From Cryptomeria japonica (lineage: Eukaryota; Streptophyta; Pinopsida; Cupressales; Cupressaceae), in the NCBI RefSeq assembly GCF_030272615.1, contig NC_081410.1, forward strand, positions 502,780,442 through 502,844,441: 64,000 nucleotides of DNA. Direction: 5' to 3'. A program made the position numbers and the translations under genes. The notes under the pieces were generated by a model. That model worked only from the letters and a program-made list of their open reading frames with translations, was not told the DNA's origin and ran no database searches. Positions 12,012 through 23,273 of this stretch are shown here, in pieces; the stretch's first letter is position 1; each line of letters starts with the position of its first letter.

Positions 12012-12457
12012 TGTAGTGTTTACCCTTGATTTGACTTATTTTGACTAAAGTCAACTTATATTATGCTTGATAGACTTATCTAGATTATATTTGATGATTT
12101 GGATGATGATTACTCATGTGATTCAGCTACTTACTATTGATGTTAGACACTATTGAACATATGCTATTTTGATTATCTATATGGATGTTGGTACTATCAT
12201 GATTGATCGTGTGATTTGATGATATATGTACTCGATGGATTCTATATGCTCACTATGTGATGGATTATTGATAGATTAGATTTATCATAGTTTTGATGAT
12301 GATTATGATTACGCTAACCCTACTTCATGATTACATTTGATGAGATTGTTATGAGATGTGTGTGACTATTGTCTAACTATCTTCATGATAGAGATGATTC
12401 CACATCACTCATTGCAAGCAGGATGTATCGTCATGATTCTCTATCACTTGCTTGTTC

Positions 12458-12510
<53 letters not shown>

Positions 12511-15500
12511 TATTGTCATTTTGTGGTTGTAGGACTTTGCAGGTACCAGACATCAACTCCACCTGGCTTCACATGTCCGAGTGTGTCTTTAGTTCCAATG
12601 GCTTATGTGGTTCGGAGATGGCATGAGTTTCCCCTCACATACTCTAGGTCTAAGTTGTTTACAATTAGTAGTCAGCATCTTGGCATAATTTGCCTTGTCA
12701 GTTAGTAAGCTTGGTCTTCTTGGTATTGTGAGTTCGGTTTATGTCGATTGATTTACTTTATTATGTTAGAGTAATTATGTGGCTCTTGAAGTGTGGTTTT
12801 ATATTTAGTAATATTTATTTTAATGTATTTAATTATTTGGCATTTATATTTATTTGATAATTAACGTTTATTGATTTTATGATTATTTAATATTTGGTAA
12901 GCTTTGTCGTTGTTTAATATTTATTTTTATATTTGTGATTTAATATTTAATGGTATTTGATTATTTAATTGTTTATTTGACTTTCTATGGTTTAGTATTT
13001 ATTTGATATCTTATATTTATTTGGTTCTTTATTTTATTTTATTAGCTTTTGGGAATATTTAAATTTTAATCCCCATTTGGATTATTTATTTATAGCTTAT
13101 GTTTATTTAATAGTTTGACTTTTATCTCCTAAGTGGGGTGTATGAACACATTAAATTAAAATAATAATAAAACATTCTCACTTAGCTGGATAAGTATATT
13201 TTATATTTACTTTACGTACCCTTTACTCTCATTGGCTAAATTCAAAATGGGAGAATAAATTATAATATATGGTTTGTTGGTAAAATATATTTCAAAAATG
13301 GAATATTTTGATTGGTCGAGATTGAGGCTAGGGTTTTTGGATTATTGTTACTTTTTATTTTCATTCCCATGATGGTTTCGGGGTTGGCTATTCTCTGGAA
13401 AATTTTATAGCAAGCATTCTTCCTTGGTTTTGGATTTCTTTTACTCTCGATTTTGGCTGGAGCTTGGTTGGATTTTGGTTTGGCTTGTGGGAGCTCTTCT
13501 TCAACTTCATTCCATTACTTCAGGTTGCAGGTTGGAGTTTTGTACCTTTGTATTTTGATTTTAATGGTTTATTTGTGTATGCATTGTGCCTGCACGTGTT
13601 TTGGGCTTGGGTTGAAATATTATTTTATTCTATAGTTTTAATATTGTTGAAGATTAATATTTGGGGAAGAAACTTTATGTTGTAAGAGTTTCCATATAGT
13701 TGTTGGAGAAATATATTTGGTTTTGCCTATGCATGTTGTTTTCTCGGCTCTATGAAATTCTTGTGAAAATATCTGGTGATAAATCTTTGTTTGTATGGGA
13801 AGTTGAATGGTTATTTTTCCCCTTTGTGAGTGTTTGGATTTTGTTTCATTAGTTGTCTGTGATTTTGAAGTGGTTTTGTATGCCTTTTACTGTGTAGAAA
13901 TTTAATTGAATCTTGGTTTATAGTCTAAGTTGTTTTATTTTGTTTTTACCTATGTATTCCTTGTTTCTGGGCATCTCTATTCATGTATTTTTGGAGCCCT
14001 TTGGTTTAGTCTGGATTTTATTATTTTACCCGTAAGATTTCTGAGTTTTCTGTAAGAAACGTGTAAATGCATTGTTCTTGTAAAAGCATTGTTTAAATGT
14101 GTAAAAGCATTATTATGTTTTGTGTTTGCATTGTTTGTGTTGTCCTACGGGATGAAAGCGTTGTTCTATGGGATAAAAGCATTGTTTTGTGGGATAAAAG
14201 CGCTAAATTGTCTGTGTTCTATGTTTTCTTAGTTTTGGTCATTTTTGAGGTATTGTCCCGAGTTGATTTTTGTACCAAAGGCTTTATTTGAGGTCTACTA
14301 ATATTTTCTAGTTTTTGGTTTGATCAATTTTGATGCATTTTGATGGTTTTAAGTATATTTACTTCTCTATGTCATTGTGGATATTTGAGACTCTCTTCCA
14401 TGTTGATAAGCCATGGATGTTTGAGATGATTATTATATTGTTTTAGACCAGCAAGTGAGTCGGACTTGCTATGATGTTATCTTTTATTTGATGGCAGCAT
14501 TTTATGGCTTGATATGCCTTTGTTTATTGTTGGCCAAGAGGCTCATTTTTCTATATTGATATTGTTGTAGCCTTGCATATGTTATGAGAGTATGTGTGGA
14601 AGTTATTGGTTGCATTGAGTGTTATTTTCATGTGTTTAATTTGGTTAGAGCCTCTTGTGATTTATTTTTGGGCCATGTTAGGAGGATTGGGCTTCCTTGT
14701 GATGACTGGGGTCATGAGAGATAGGATTGCATGAGGTTCCTTGTAAGGATGCATGAATTCTAGACCACCAGGGCACATTGGATTTTTCCATGATTTGTAA
14801 AAGTGATAACCTAATAATTGATGGGTTGGGTAATTAGATTAACTAATAAGATGATAAATTGATTTGAGCCTCATGACTTAGTCCTAGGGAGAATTTTTTA
14901 GGATAAGCATGAGAAGGTCACGAAGATGGTAAGCTAATCTCCCTTAGTCTCTCATAGGTTGAGATGGCTCCACATGTCCATCAAGCTAGTGCCTTATGTT
15001 ATCATGTTCTTATGTTTTGAGGATGGCATGTGATGACACTCCACTCATACATGTGTGCCCCTTTATGATTTATGATTATTCTTATTGGATGCATTTATGT
15101 CTTGATGAGTTTTACACCTCTGGGAGTTCATTCTTGTGGTATTGTGTGTGAGCTCTTGCTTGAGATTCCTTGTGTGGTTAGTCTCTTTAGTTAGAGTATC
15201 GTCTTAGGTTTAGAGTGTGTGTTGGGACCTTGTGTCATCTCCTAGCATGGGGGGTGGTTCCTTTGGTTCCACATGGTCGGGAGGTTGGTGCTTTTTATCC
15301 ATTGGGATGTTCTCTTGGATTATTCTTGCGTGGATGCAGATTCTTCTTCATGATGGACTATGGATGTACCTTGTAATTGATTTATGTAATGAATAAGATG
15401 GAATGCATGTAATGTTATATTCTTGTATATAATAGATGTATTCTTGTAGTAGAAAGAGTTATGCTCATGATGTATTTAAATGTATTAGTATTTTTAAGAT

Positions 15501-16144
15501 GAATTGTAGTTGGAATTAGAATTAAGACATATTTGTAATTGTACTATTGTAGAGATGTGATCTTATGAATCATGGATATAAATGGATTATAGTTGGAATA
15601 GAACATATTTGCATTATGGTTTAGTTGTATTATCTCATGGAATGTTTAGAATCAAGTTAGAATGTAAATTAATCTTGAAAGAGGAACATTCATAGATTAA
15701 TAAATTAATATGTTAGAAGATGTTAATTGTATCAAGTAAAGATGAATGAATCATATAGATGCATTGGTAGAAAGGAAATTATGCATAACCTAAGGAATAA
15801 GTAATGCTATAGGTTGCATATCTCATGGTTAGAGAATTAGAATATGAGGCATTAAATGAAGATGAAATATACCTATCATGTGTGTAGTATGTTATTATGG
15901 TGGTGAATTAAGAAATGATGTTGAAGTACCCTAGGGAAAGGTTAATGATGTTGTGTTATTTCTCTTACATTATTTGATGAAATGAGAAATGATGTATGTT
16001 CATATTGGTTAATTGGTTAATGAATAAAAATAGATGGAGATGTTATGTGTTGCATTAGTTGTTATTAGATGTTAATTAAGAAAAAAATTGTCTCCATTTT
16101 CTTGTTACTATTTAGTTCTATAGGGTATTTGGGCAAGCATTACA
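12012..16144. mobile_element. Solo-LTR-like insertion A (4.13 kb) inside the Gypsy-1 PMD gene
   Basis: The segment starts TGTAGTGTTTACCC and ends GGGCAAGCATTACA, imperfect inverted ends with TG...CA termini. It is flanked by TGGTG (12007-12011) and TTGTG (16145-16149), a 5 bp duplication with one mismatch. Removing it rejoins the PMD and coiled-coil parts of the antisense gene at a spacing like Gypsy-2. No pol domain or second internal LTR copy is seen, so a solo LTR of a long-LTR element is the simplest reading; a non-coding LARD-type element is possible. The ends resemble those of insertion B (46170-50650), starting TGTARTG and ending CATTACA. The interior is AT-rich with no recognised gene. 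Confidence 0.6.
12458..12509. repeat. Compound microsatellite (TA)n(TG)n
   Basis: About 18 bases of TA repeat run directly into about 32 bases of TG repeat, a typical compound dinucleotide microsatellite. The CV-rich open frames over it are produced by the repeat. Confidence 0.95.
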
Positions 16145-17315
16145 TTGTGGGCCTCCCACAAGCTTGTGTAGCCTCTTGTCATACCAGGATCGTCCCCCGC
16201 ACCCCTCTGCTCATCTAAGACCATGTAGGCCATTGTCTGAAAACTAGTCCTAGCCTCCAAAGGACTCACAGTCTACCCCCATACCCCTACCTCTCGTGTC
16301 AGACATGGGTACAATGGCACATCACCCACTATATCCAGAACCTCTCCAAATTATTCGACCACCCTGTATGGCACATAGTACTCCATCACATAGACTGATC
16401 TCCCAAAAAGACACATCTCAACCCCTTCCCAATGTAGCTACCAGTCTCCCCTCCATCGCTCGCTATCCAAAAATGGTCGCCATGTAAACTGCATAAGCTC
16501 ATCAAAAATGTGTCGTTAGAACCATATAGCTCCTAAGGCCATCATGGCCATCTATCTTGTACTCCAACTGGTTGAGTCATAGCAATGTACTCCCATGCCC
16601 ATATATGAAGCAAGGGCACCCCTGCCGACAAACTCGCATAATCCTGATATATAGCTACATGAATGTCATGATATAACTGTGTGAGCATCGCTGCTCCCCA
16701 CACATACTCCTCACAATCATGTACCATATAGTACACATACCAGCTCCATCCAATTGAAAACATATGTCCTCCCAAGTCAGGAATCACTCATCCACTGAGG
16801 AATCCATAGATCACGAGCACCAATCATGGAATGTGCCAAATCTCTATCGCCCTCCCTAAGTGCATATGTGTCCTATCCATCATCGATAGCACATCCCACT
16901 TGCAAACATCCCATAGATAGAAATTTGTCATGTCCAGTCTGTACTTAGGAATCACGCCATGAAAGGGGGTCTTCAAAATCCTCCACACGTCCAACAATGT
17001 GATAGTGGCATCTCCTATGGGAAGATGGAAGGTACAATTCCTACTGTCCCACCTCTCCACCAGCATAGTCATCATGGTTGTGTGTGCTCTAATCCTTGGC
17101 CATCTATCGACAAAATCCAATCCTACTGCACTCAGTATCTCTAGCTTGTCTATCGCTAACTACCTATATATCCTCATCATCATCGGCCAGTGCTCCCTCG
17201 ATCCTTGTGGTCCTAAGTTCACCTACATCCAGGTAAACCACTTCATTAACCCTTGTCATCCTTTCTAAGTCTACCCTATCCTATGCCTAAACCATCCATG
17301 TTTCCCTATAAGCCA

Positions 17316-17320
17316 ACTTC
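17316..17320. repeat. Target-site duplication ACTTC, left copy (Copia-A)
   Basis: ACTTC directly precedes the left LTR and recurs at 24727-24731 after the right LTR, the 5 bp duplication expected for LTR-retrotransposon integration. Confidence 0.85.
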
Positions 17321-18739
17321 CGATGGTATGATGAAAGAATAAGTATCTGGTAGATTACTAAGAGGGGGGGTGAATCAGTAAACTAAAAATCTGCTACAAA
17401 CTTCCAAATCTCAAGCTCAATTTCACAAAGTAAATTTATCAATAGAATATCACTATCAAGATCAATACTCATAAGAATACTTAGCATCAACCGGTTAACT
17501 ATTAAAGCAGCTTAACAGTAAATAACATTCAACTTGTAAACTTCCAAATGCTTAATCATATATCAACACACTTCATCTCTTAATGCTTCCAGTTATCATG
17601 CCTTATCATAAGTTAATCAAATCAACAAATAAGATCATAACCACAAAAACATTCACCACATGACACAAATGTTTATATGTGGAAAACCCAAATAGGTAAA
17701 ATCCATGGTGAGATGAGACTCACAAGATAGCTATCTGAACTCTTCTGAAGTTTTCCCTATTAGGAGCCAAGCCTATTAAAGCTTTTACAATAAGTCTTGT
17801 TAAGAACTGATCCTGTTAGGAATCACCCGATTAAGGGATTTATAAAATGCCTTGATAAAAAGAAAATGCCCTGCTAGGAGTAACCTCGATAGAGGATTTG
17901 AGAATCCAAGCTAATGGACCACCTTGTTAGAGGATTTAAGAAATAACCAAGCTTGTTAGAGCTTGCCCGGTTAGGGGATTTCAATTATGTTGTAATTATT
18001 AGAAGACAATAGGTTTTTCTTGATTTATCTGAATAGCACTACATTTACTTGATCAGATCCTTTTAGGCTTCAATCTACCTTTACTCAAACTGTAGATCCA
18101 TTTTTCGGTTAGGTAACCACACACTCAACTGATTTCAGGCAACACTTTGCCAACACTAAACAAAACAACTTTATCGACCTTAAATACAAATCAATTAGGT
18201 TGGTAACACAAAAAAAACCTAATTCTCTCATAGAGATTACAAACAAATTGGTTCAAGTGTGACCGTTGGATTTACATAGCAATCTATACACATTCTTCAA
18301 GAAAATTCCAACTACTCCATGATCATTGCTTCATCGGACTTGTAACTCATCACACACTTTGCAGTAGATGCAGTCCACTTTGCTCATTCCCTAGACAATC
18401 AAACAAATTCACCAAAACAATCTGAATTTATCTTCTTACAATTATCACACATGTCTCCATCATTACCACTCAACATATAATAAACCAACATAAGCATTTC
18501 AGAAAACTTAATTGGTTAGGGTTTAACAAAAACAATGGGTAGGGTTTACCGATTACATAATATAGAAAGGGTTTAACCTTATATATCGGTTACCAGTTCA
18601 ACTCACAAACTTACATACTGGTTACAAGACAATATCAGTAACAACAATATCAGCAATATCATAAATACCATTACCGGTTCAATTGACATCAATGACAACA
18701 TAACATATCATTAATGTAATCTTCATGCAAATGCCAACA
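17321..18739 (-). repeat. Copia-A 3' LTR
   Basis: Matches 23274-24726 along its length. Read on the minus strand it starts TGTTGGCATTTGCATG and ends CATCATACCATCG, where the expected terminal CATCA has changed to CATCG. It lacks a stretch of about 30 bases (TTCCTCAAAGTGCTTCC region) present in the other LTR at about 24580. Both carry the conserved run of C before TCTCAGTA near the LTR end. Confidence 0.9.
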
Positions 18740-18751
18740 ATATCCCCCTTT
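18740..18751 (-). promoter_or_regulatory. Polypurine tract of Copia-A
   Basis: Minus strand AAAGGGGGATAT directly precedes the 3' LTR start (TGTTGGCA), the expected primer for plus-strand DNA synthesis. Copia-B has CAAAGGGGATGAT at the same place. Confidence 0.8.
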
Positions 18752-19149
18752 GGCATTGATGGCAATACAAATATCAATGCCTCTGATTGTTGTTGTGAAT
18801 GGTGAATTGGAATCCTGGTTTACATTACCAAATATTCACCATGCTTTGTCCGTCTTCAGCCTGTCACTGGTTTCCCTTTGCCAATCATATAATTCTTCTC
18901 CTAATCACATAATTCTTCTCTCCCTTTGATAGCAATGCCAAAATGAAATTAAAACATGTAATTGCAAATTTTCACTGTGCATCAACAACATACTGCAACT
19001 TGATGCTCCCCCTATGGAATACATCCACTTCTTCATCAATCCTTCTAAGATTTCGCAAGTGATTCAGGGACTGATGCAATCAACATCATGCTCAACTAAC
19101 TTCATGAAGAGGGACAAACCCCAACTGACTTCTAAGATACTCAAAAGTG

Positions 19150-19628
19150 GTCTTAGGAAGAGGTTTGGTAAAGATGTCTGCAAGTTGTTCCTTGGTAGAA
19201 ACATGCTCTAAGATAACATCTGTACTTGAACTTTTTCCCTCAAAAAGTGATACTTAAATTCAATGTGCTTGGTTCGTGTGTGCAAAACGGGATTCTTAGA
19301 AATATTTATGGCACTTGTATTATCACATAAAATGTTTATAGGTTTTGAGATCTTAAACTTAAAACCTTCCAAAATGTGCCTCATCCAAATAGCCTATGTG
19401 CAATTCATATAAGATACAACATACTCAGCTTTAGTAGTAGATTGTGAAGTACAACTTTGTTTTTTACTACTCCATGAAACAAGCCTTCCTCCTAGAAAGA
19501 ATGCTCCACTGGTAGTGCTTTTCTGGTCATCAACATTTCTTGCCCAGTCAACATCTGTGTATGCCTTCAAATTAAAGTTTCCTCCATATGGATACCATAA
19601 TCCATAGTCAACAGTACCTTTCAGATAC
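19150..19628 (-). pseudogene. Copia-A RNase H
   Basis: Reading minus from the stop after the RT frame gives VDDQKSTTSGAFFLGGRLVSW, KKQSCTSQSTTKAEYVVSY, ILCDNTSAINISKNPVLH and TKHIEFKYHFLREKVQ, the copia RNase H with its catalytic Glu (AEY) and Asp (CDNTSA). It is interrupted by stops and at least one frameshift. The same domain is better preserved in Copia-B at 61960-62540. Confidence 0.8.
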
Positions 19629-20660
19629 CTAAAAAATTCTCTTAGTTGCTATCAGATGTGTCTCCTTTGGATTCTTCTGGAATCTTGCAACTATACCAAC
19701 CACATGGGCTATATTCAGTCTGTTGTGAACAACATAGTGTAATTTGCCAATCATTGACCTATATTCCTTTTCATCAATAGACTTAGATTCATCTTCCTTG
19801 GACAACTTACAACCTATAACCATTGGTGTTCCAACTGGTTTATAGTCACTCATGCCAAAAGTATTCAAAACCACTTTCACATACTTAGATTGTGTAATGA
19901 AAATACCATTCTTTATTTGTTGTATTTTCAAGCCTATGAAATTTTTTATTTCCCCTACTAAATACATTTCAAACTCATTTTTCATTTTATCTGCAAAACT
20001 ATTGCTCATGACATCATTACCTCCAAAAATAATATCATCAACAAATACTTCACTGACCAGTATTTCATCTCCTTCAGACTTGAGATAAATATTACTATCA
20101 TCACCAGTTCTTACAAATCCTATCTTCATCATATGTGTATGAAGTCGTTCATACCATGCTCTGGGTGTATGCTTTAATCCATACAAAGCTTTATGCAATC
20201 TGCATACCATGTCTTTCTCATTAGTCAATGCATAACCATCTGGTTTCTCTATTTATGCGTCTTCTTTCAATATCCCATTCAAAAATGCAGACTTAACATC
20301 CATCTGGTATACCTTGAACTTCTTATTGGTTGCAAATGCAGGTAAAGTTATGACACCTTCCAGTCTTGCTACTGGTGCAAAATTTTCTTCATAATCTTTT
20401 CCTTCTTCTTGAGCATAACCCTTGCAGACTAATCTTGCCTTCTTGCGAACTACAACACCATCTTCATTTAACTTGTTTCTAAATACCCATTTAGTACCTA
20501 TAACATTCTTATTTACTGGTCGGGGTACCAAGGTCCAAGTGTTGTTCTTCTCAATTTGATCCAATTCCTCCTCCATAGCTTTAACCCAATAATCATCACC
20601 AAATGCCTCCTTAGTACTTCTAGGTTCAATGGTGGAGATCATGCAAGAGTTCTCTCTTAT
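19629..20660 (-). pseudogene. Copia-A reverse transcriptase
   Basis: The N-terminal half (20253-20642) reads [68 protein letters not shown] and [13 protein letters not shown]. After a stop near 20250 the second half (19629-20228) gives VCRLHKALYGLKHTPRAWYE, the catalytic box EVFVDDIIFGG, GLKIQQIKNGIFITQSKYV, PVGTPMVIGCKLSKED and YRSMIGKLHYVVHNRLNIAH. The two aspartates of FVDD are kept. Order and wording are those of SIRE-like copia RT. Confidence 0.88.
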
Positions 20661-20663
20661 TCT

Positions 20664-20984
20664 TCATCTGGTTAGTACTCCAGCATCCTTATCTCCAATA
20701 ATTTTCTTTCGACTATGGTTCAGTCTTACATATCTAGGAATAACATGATTATTCTCTTCAGGTTCAGCTTCTTCATTATCATCTTCTTCTGAATTTATTT
20801 GTTCTGGTTGAACAAGTGCATCAAAATTTTCTTTACCCATTTCTAATTTAACAGTTTCAAGTTTCAAAAGAAAAATGCAAGGATCTTCATCCTTTTTCTC
20901 TGAACTAGTTCCTTCTGAGACTTTAGGACATTCATCTACTTGAACATCAACACTCTCAACAATTCTTTGTGTCTGGTTGTTGAA
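20664..20984 (-). pseudogene. Copia-A integrase-RT linker
   Basis: Acidic variable linker (EEDDNEEAEPEENN) ending in VIPRYVRLNHSRKKIIGDKD, the usual connector before RT in this group. A stop follows GVLTR at about 20663. Confidence 0.7.
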
Positions 20985-21662
20985 TCATTTATAGGCCTTA
21001 ATCTTGGTGGAATAGCCAATAAATATGCCTTCATCACTCTTAGCTTCAAACATGCTAATGTAATCACCTCTTTTAATAAAACATTTGCTACCAAATATCT
21101 TAAAATATCTAACATTAGGTGATCTTCCATACCAATATTCATAAGGGGTCTTGTCCTTGCCTCTTTTCACCAGAACTCAATTTATTGTGTAGATAGTTGT
21201 ACTTACAACTTCTTTCCAAAATGTTTTCGCTACTCCTCCTTGTATCAACATTGTCCTAGAAGCTTCAACCACTGACCGGTTGTTCCTCTCTGCGATACTA
21301 TTCTGTTGTGGTGTCCTTGGTGCAGAAAGTTGCCATTTGATACCATTCTCATCACACTACTTAGTGAATTCCTCAAAAGTAAATTCACCGCCTTGATTTG
21401 TTCTCAAACATTTTATCTTTTTGCCACTCTCTTTCTCATCTAAGGCCCTACATGCCTTCAACTTACCAGAAGCTTCATTCTTATCTTTCAAGAATGTGAC
21501 CCACATCATGCTTGAACAATCATCAGTGAAGATCATGAAATATCTATCACCTTGAATGCTTCTTGTTCTTATTGGTCCACATAGATCTATACGAACCAAA
21601 TCTAACAAGTGCTCTGCTAAGAAGGACTTGCTCTTAAAAGTTGAAGAAGTCATCTTTCCTAA
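20985..21662 (-). pseudogene. Copia-A integrase
   Basis: The DDE core is readable: LLDLVRIDLCGPIRTRSIQG (first Asp), YFMIFTDDCSSMMWVTFLKD, RTNQGGEFTFEEF where the second catalytic Asp (normally T-D-N/Q-G) reads TNQG, and in a further frame SAPRTPQQN followed by ERNNR (Glu). The C-terminal part, KTPYEYWYGRSPNVRYFKIF and SDEGIFIGYSTKIKAYK, follows at 20985-21170. A TGA where Arg is expected (NRVLVK-like, near 21180) fits a CGA to TGA change. Confidence 0.82.
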
Positions 21663-22187
21663 CTAACATTCTTTGCAAAGAGCATTAACCGGTTTGTCTA
21701 GCTGAGGCAGACCTCTTACTATCTTGGACTTGCTTACTTTGACAATGTTATCAAAGTTTTTATGAAAAAATCTCCTATGCCAAATCCAGCTATCATCTAT
21801 CTTTGCAAGCAAACAGTTGCTAACTTTAGGATTAAGATGAAACAGATTACCTCTGGTTTGTTTCCCAGTTGCAATCAATTCACCTTTGTTGTTAAAGATT
21901 TTGCACATACCATTTCTAAACTCCAGTGGGTATCCTCTATCATTAAGTTGTGCCACACTCAGAAGATTGTTCTTTAGACCTTCAACCAAATAGACATCGT
22001 CAGCACTGCTCTTCCCATTAAGAGAAATAACTCCCTTACATTTAACTATACAGGGTGAGTCATTGCCAAATCTGACAACACTGCCATCAAATTCCTTCAA
22101 GGAAAGAAAATTTCTCTGATCATCGGTCATATGATGTGAACAACCACTATTAATGATCCAATCGGCAGAGTTATCCATCCTAGACAC
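21663..22187 (-). pseudogene. Copia-A protease and GAG-pre-integrase segment
   Basis: The protease motif reads WIINSGCSHHMTDD. The catalytic Asp of the D-S-G motif is Asn (codon at 22149-22151 on the plus map), a single G-to-A type change from GAT to AAT; Copia-B still has WIIDSGYSHHMTG. The strands of the protease (LKNNLLSVAQLND) and the pre-integrase zinc region (DSWIWHRRFFHKNFDNIV, then LCKEC) follow. With Asn in place of the catalytic Asp the protease would not be active. Confidence 0.85.
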
Positions 22188-22229
22188 CAGTGCCTTCTAA
22201 TCTGATATCTCTTCCTTAATATCTACAAA

Positions 22230-23250
22230 TATAATATCTTCACTAGCATCATCATCATATTCTTCATTAGTGATACCACTATTAATAGAAATAAGACAAT
22301 ATCTCTTTCCTTTACCCTTATACTTATTGAATTTATCTCTCTTGTATTCATTTTCACCATTAGGACAATTAGCTGCTATATGACCAATCTTGTTGCATGC
22401 AAAACATTTTAAAGGTAGTTTACCTCTATATTTACTACTACCTCTAAGCAGTCATTTTGCCAACAATGCTTTAAGCTCCACTAAGTTGTCTTCATCATCA
22501 GCATCTATGTTAGATCTAGATTCATAACCATGACAAGTATCTCTACTTTTTCTCACAGATGCGTTAGAGACAGAAGCTCTAAATGCATATTCTGATTTCT
22601 ATACACTACCATCATAACCATTTAATTCCAAAGCAATAAGTTTTCCAATGATAGAGTCAAGAGTTACCTTAGTTTTTTAAATGGACTTCAGCTCCTGAAT
22701 AGCCGCAACTCAGATAGCATAGACTGGTAGAAGGGTTCTCAATACCTTACTGATCACTATGGCATCTTCCACTTTCCCTCCTGCACTTTTTATTTCACCA
22801 ACTATCTCTTTTATCCTTTGACCATATTGTTGGATGTTCTCACCTTCAGACATTCTCATGTCATTAAACTTTCCTCTTAGCCTCTCCTCTTTATAAATCT
22901 TAACATGTTCATCACTGCTATAAATCTCTTCAAGTTTTTTCCATACTTCATATGCAGTTTCAAGACAATGAACATCTACATATTCAGCATCAGATAGGGA
23001 ACTGATAATAGCCTCCAATACTTCATGATTTTCTTGTTGTTCTTTCTTCTTATCATCAGTCAGAGTTCTAGTAGGTGTAACATACTAAGTTTCTACATGA
23101 TCCCAATACTGACTTCCCAAACTCTTAATGTAAATCTTCATTCTGTCACTCCATATCCTATAGTTATCATTGTTAAAATTCAGACCTTCCTTCTTCATCA
23201 TGATCTACAAGATCTTTTCCTCAAGTTATTAAGATTTTAGATTTAAGAGG
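22230..23250 (-). pseudogene. Copia-A gag
   Basis: The 22710-23018 frame contains EAIISSLSDAEYVDVHCLET, AYEVWKKLEEIYSS, LRGKFNDMRMSEGENIQQYG and VISKVLRTLLPVYAI, the UBN2-type gag core of copia elements. Downstream in other frames comes a CCHC zinc knuckle (CFACNKIGHIAANCP, about 22355-22415). Upstream, to 23250, lies the N-terminal KFNNDNYRIW-like part. Matches Copia-B gag along its length. Stops are present, for example near 22680. Confidence 0.82.
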
Positions 23251-23259
23251 ACCTGAGAT

Positions 23260-23271
23260 GCTCTTATACCA
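23260..23271 (-). promoter_or_regulatory. Primer binding site of Copia-A
   Basis: Minus strand TGGTATAAGAGC differs by one base from TGGTATCAGAGC, the complement of the plant initiator tRNA-Met 3' end. It lies two bases inside the 5' LTR. Copia-B has TGGTATTAGAGC at the same position. Confidence 0.85.
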
Positions 23272-23273
23272 AT

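Larger units (their letters stand above)
11020..17150 (-). pseudogene. Antisense plant-mobile-domain (PMD) gene of Gypsy-1, interrupted
   Basis: On the minus strand, opposite to pol, 17150-16540 reads as a plant mobile domain: LVERWDSRNCTFHLPIGDAT, ITLLDVWRILKTPFHGVIP, then VWGAAMLTQLYHDIHV and PLLHIWAWEYIAMTQP. These match the (L/I)xERWxxxxxTFHLP, TLxD, WGxAxLxxLY and WAWE motifs of the PF10536-type family. Known cellular relatives (MAIN/MAIL1 in Arabidopsis) are nuclear and affect silencing. The reading continues to 16150, is cut by the LTR-like insertion 12012-16144, and resumes at 11990-11380 with an acidic then coiled-coil part (EEYDRVMQERDTARARV, DDLAESLQTAQTKVEDLQ). Stops are present at about 16790 and inside the coil. 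Gypsy-2 has the same gene at 31770-29690. A TATA-like box lies upstream at 25177-25186. Confidence 0.7.

Noticed and set aside
12358-12705. Two overlapping CV-repeat proteins
   Set aside because: Produced by the (TA)n(TG)n microsatellite.
19852-20088. Plus-strand frames inside Copia-A
   Set aside because: They overlap the clear minus-strand RT and integrase domains and have no motif of their own.
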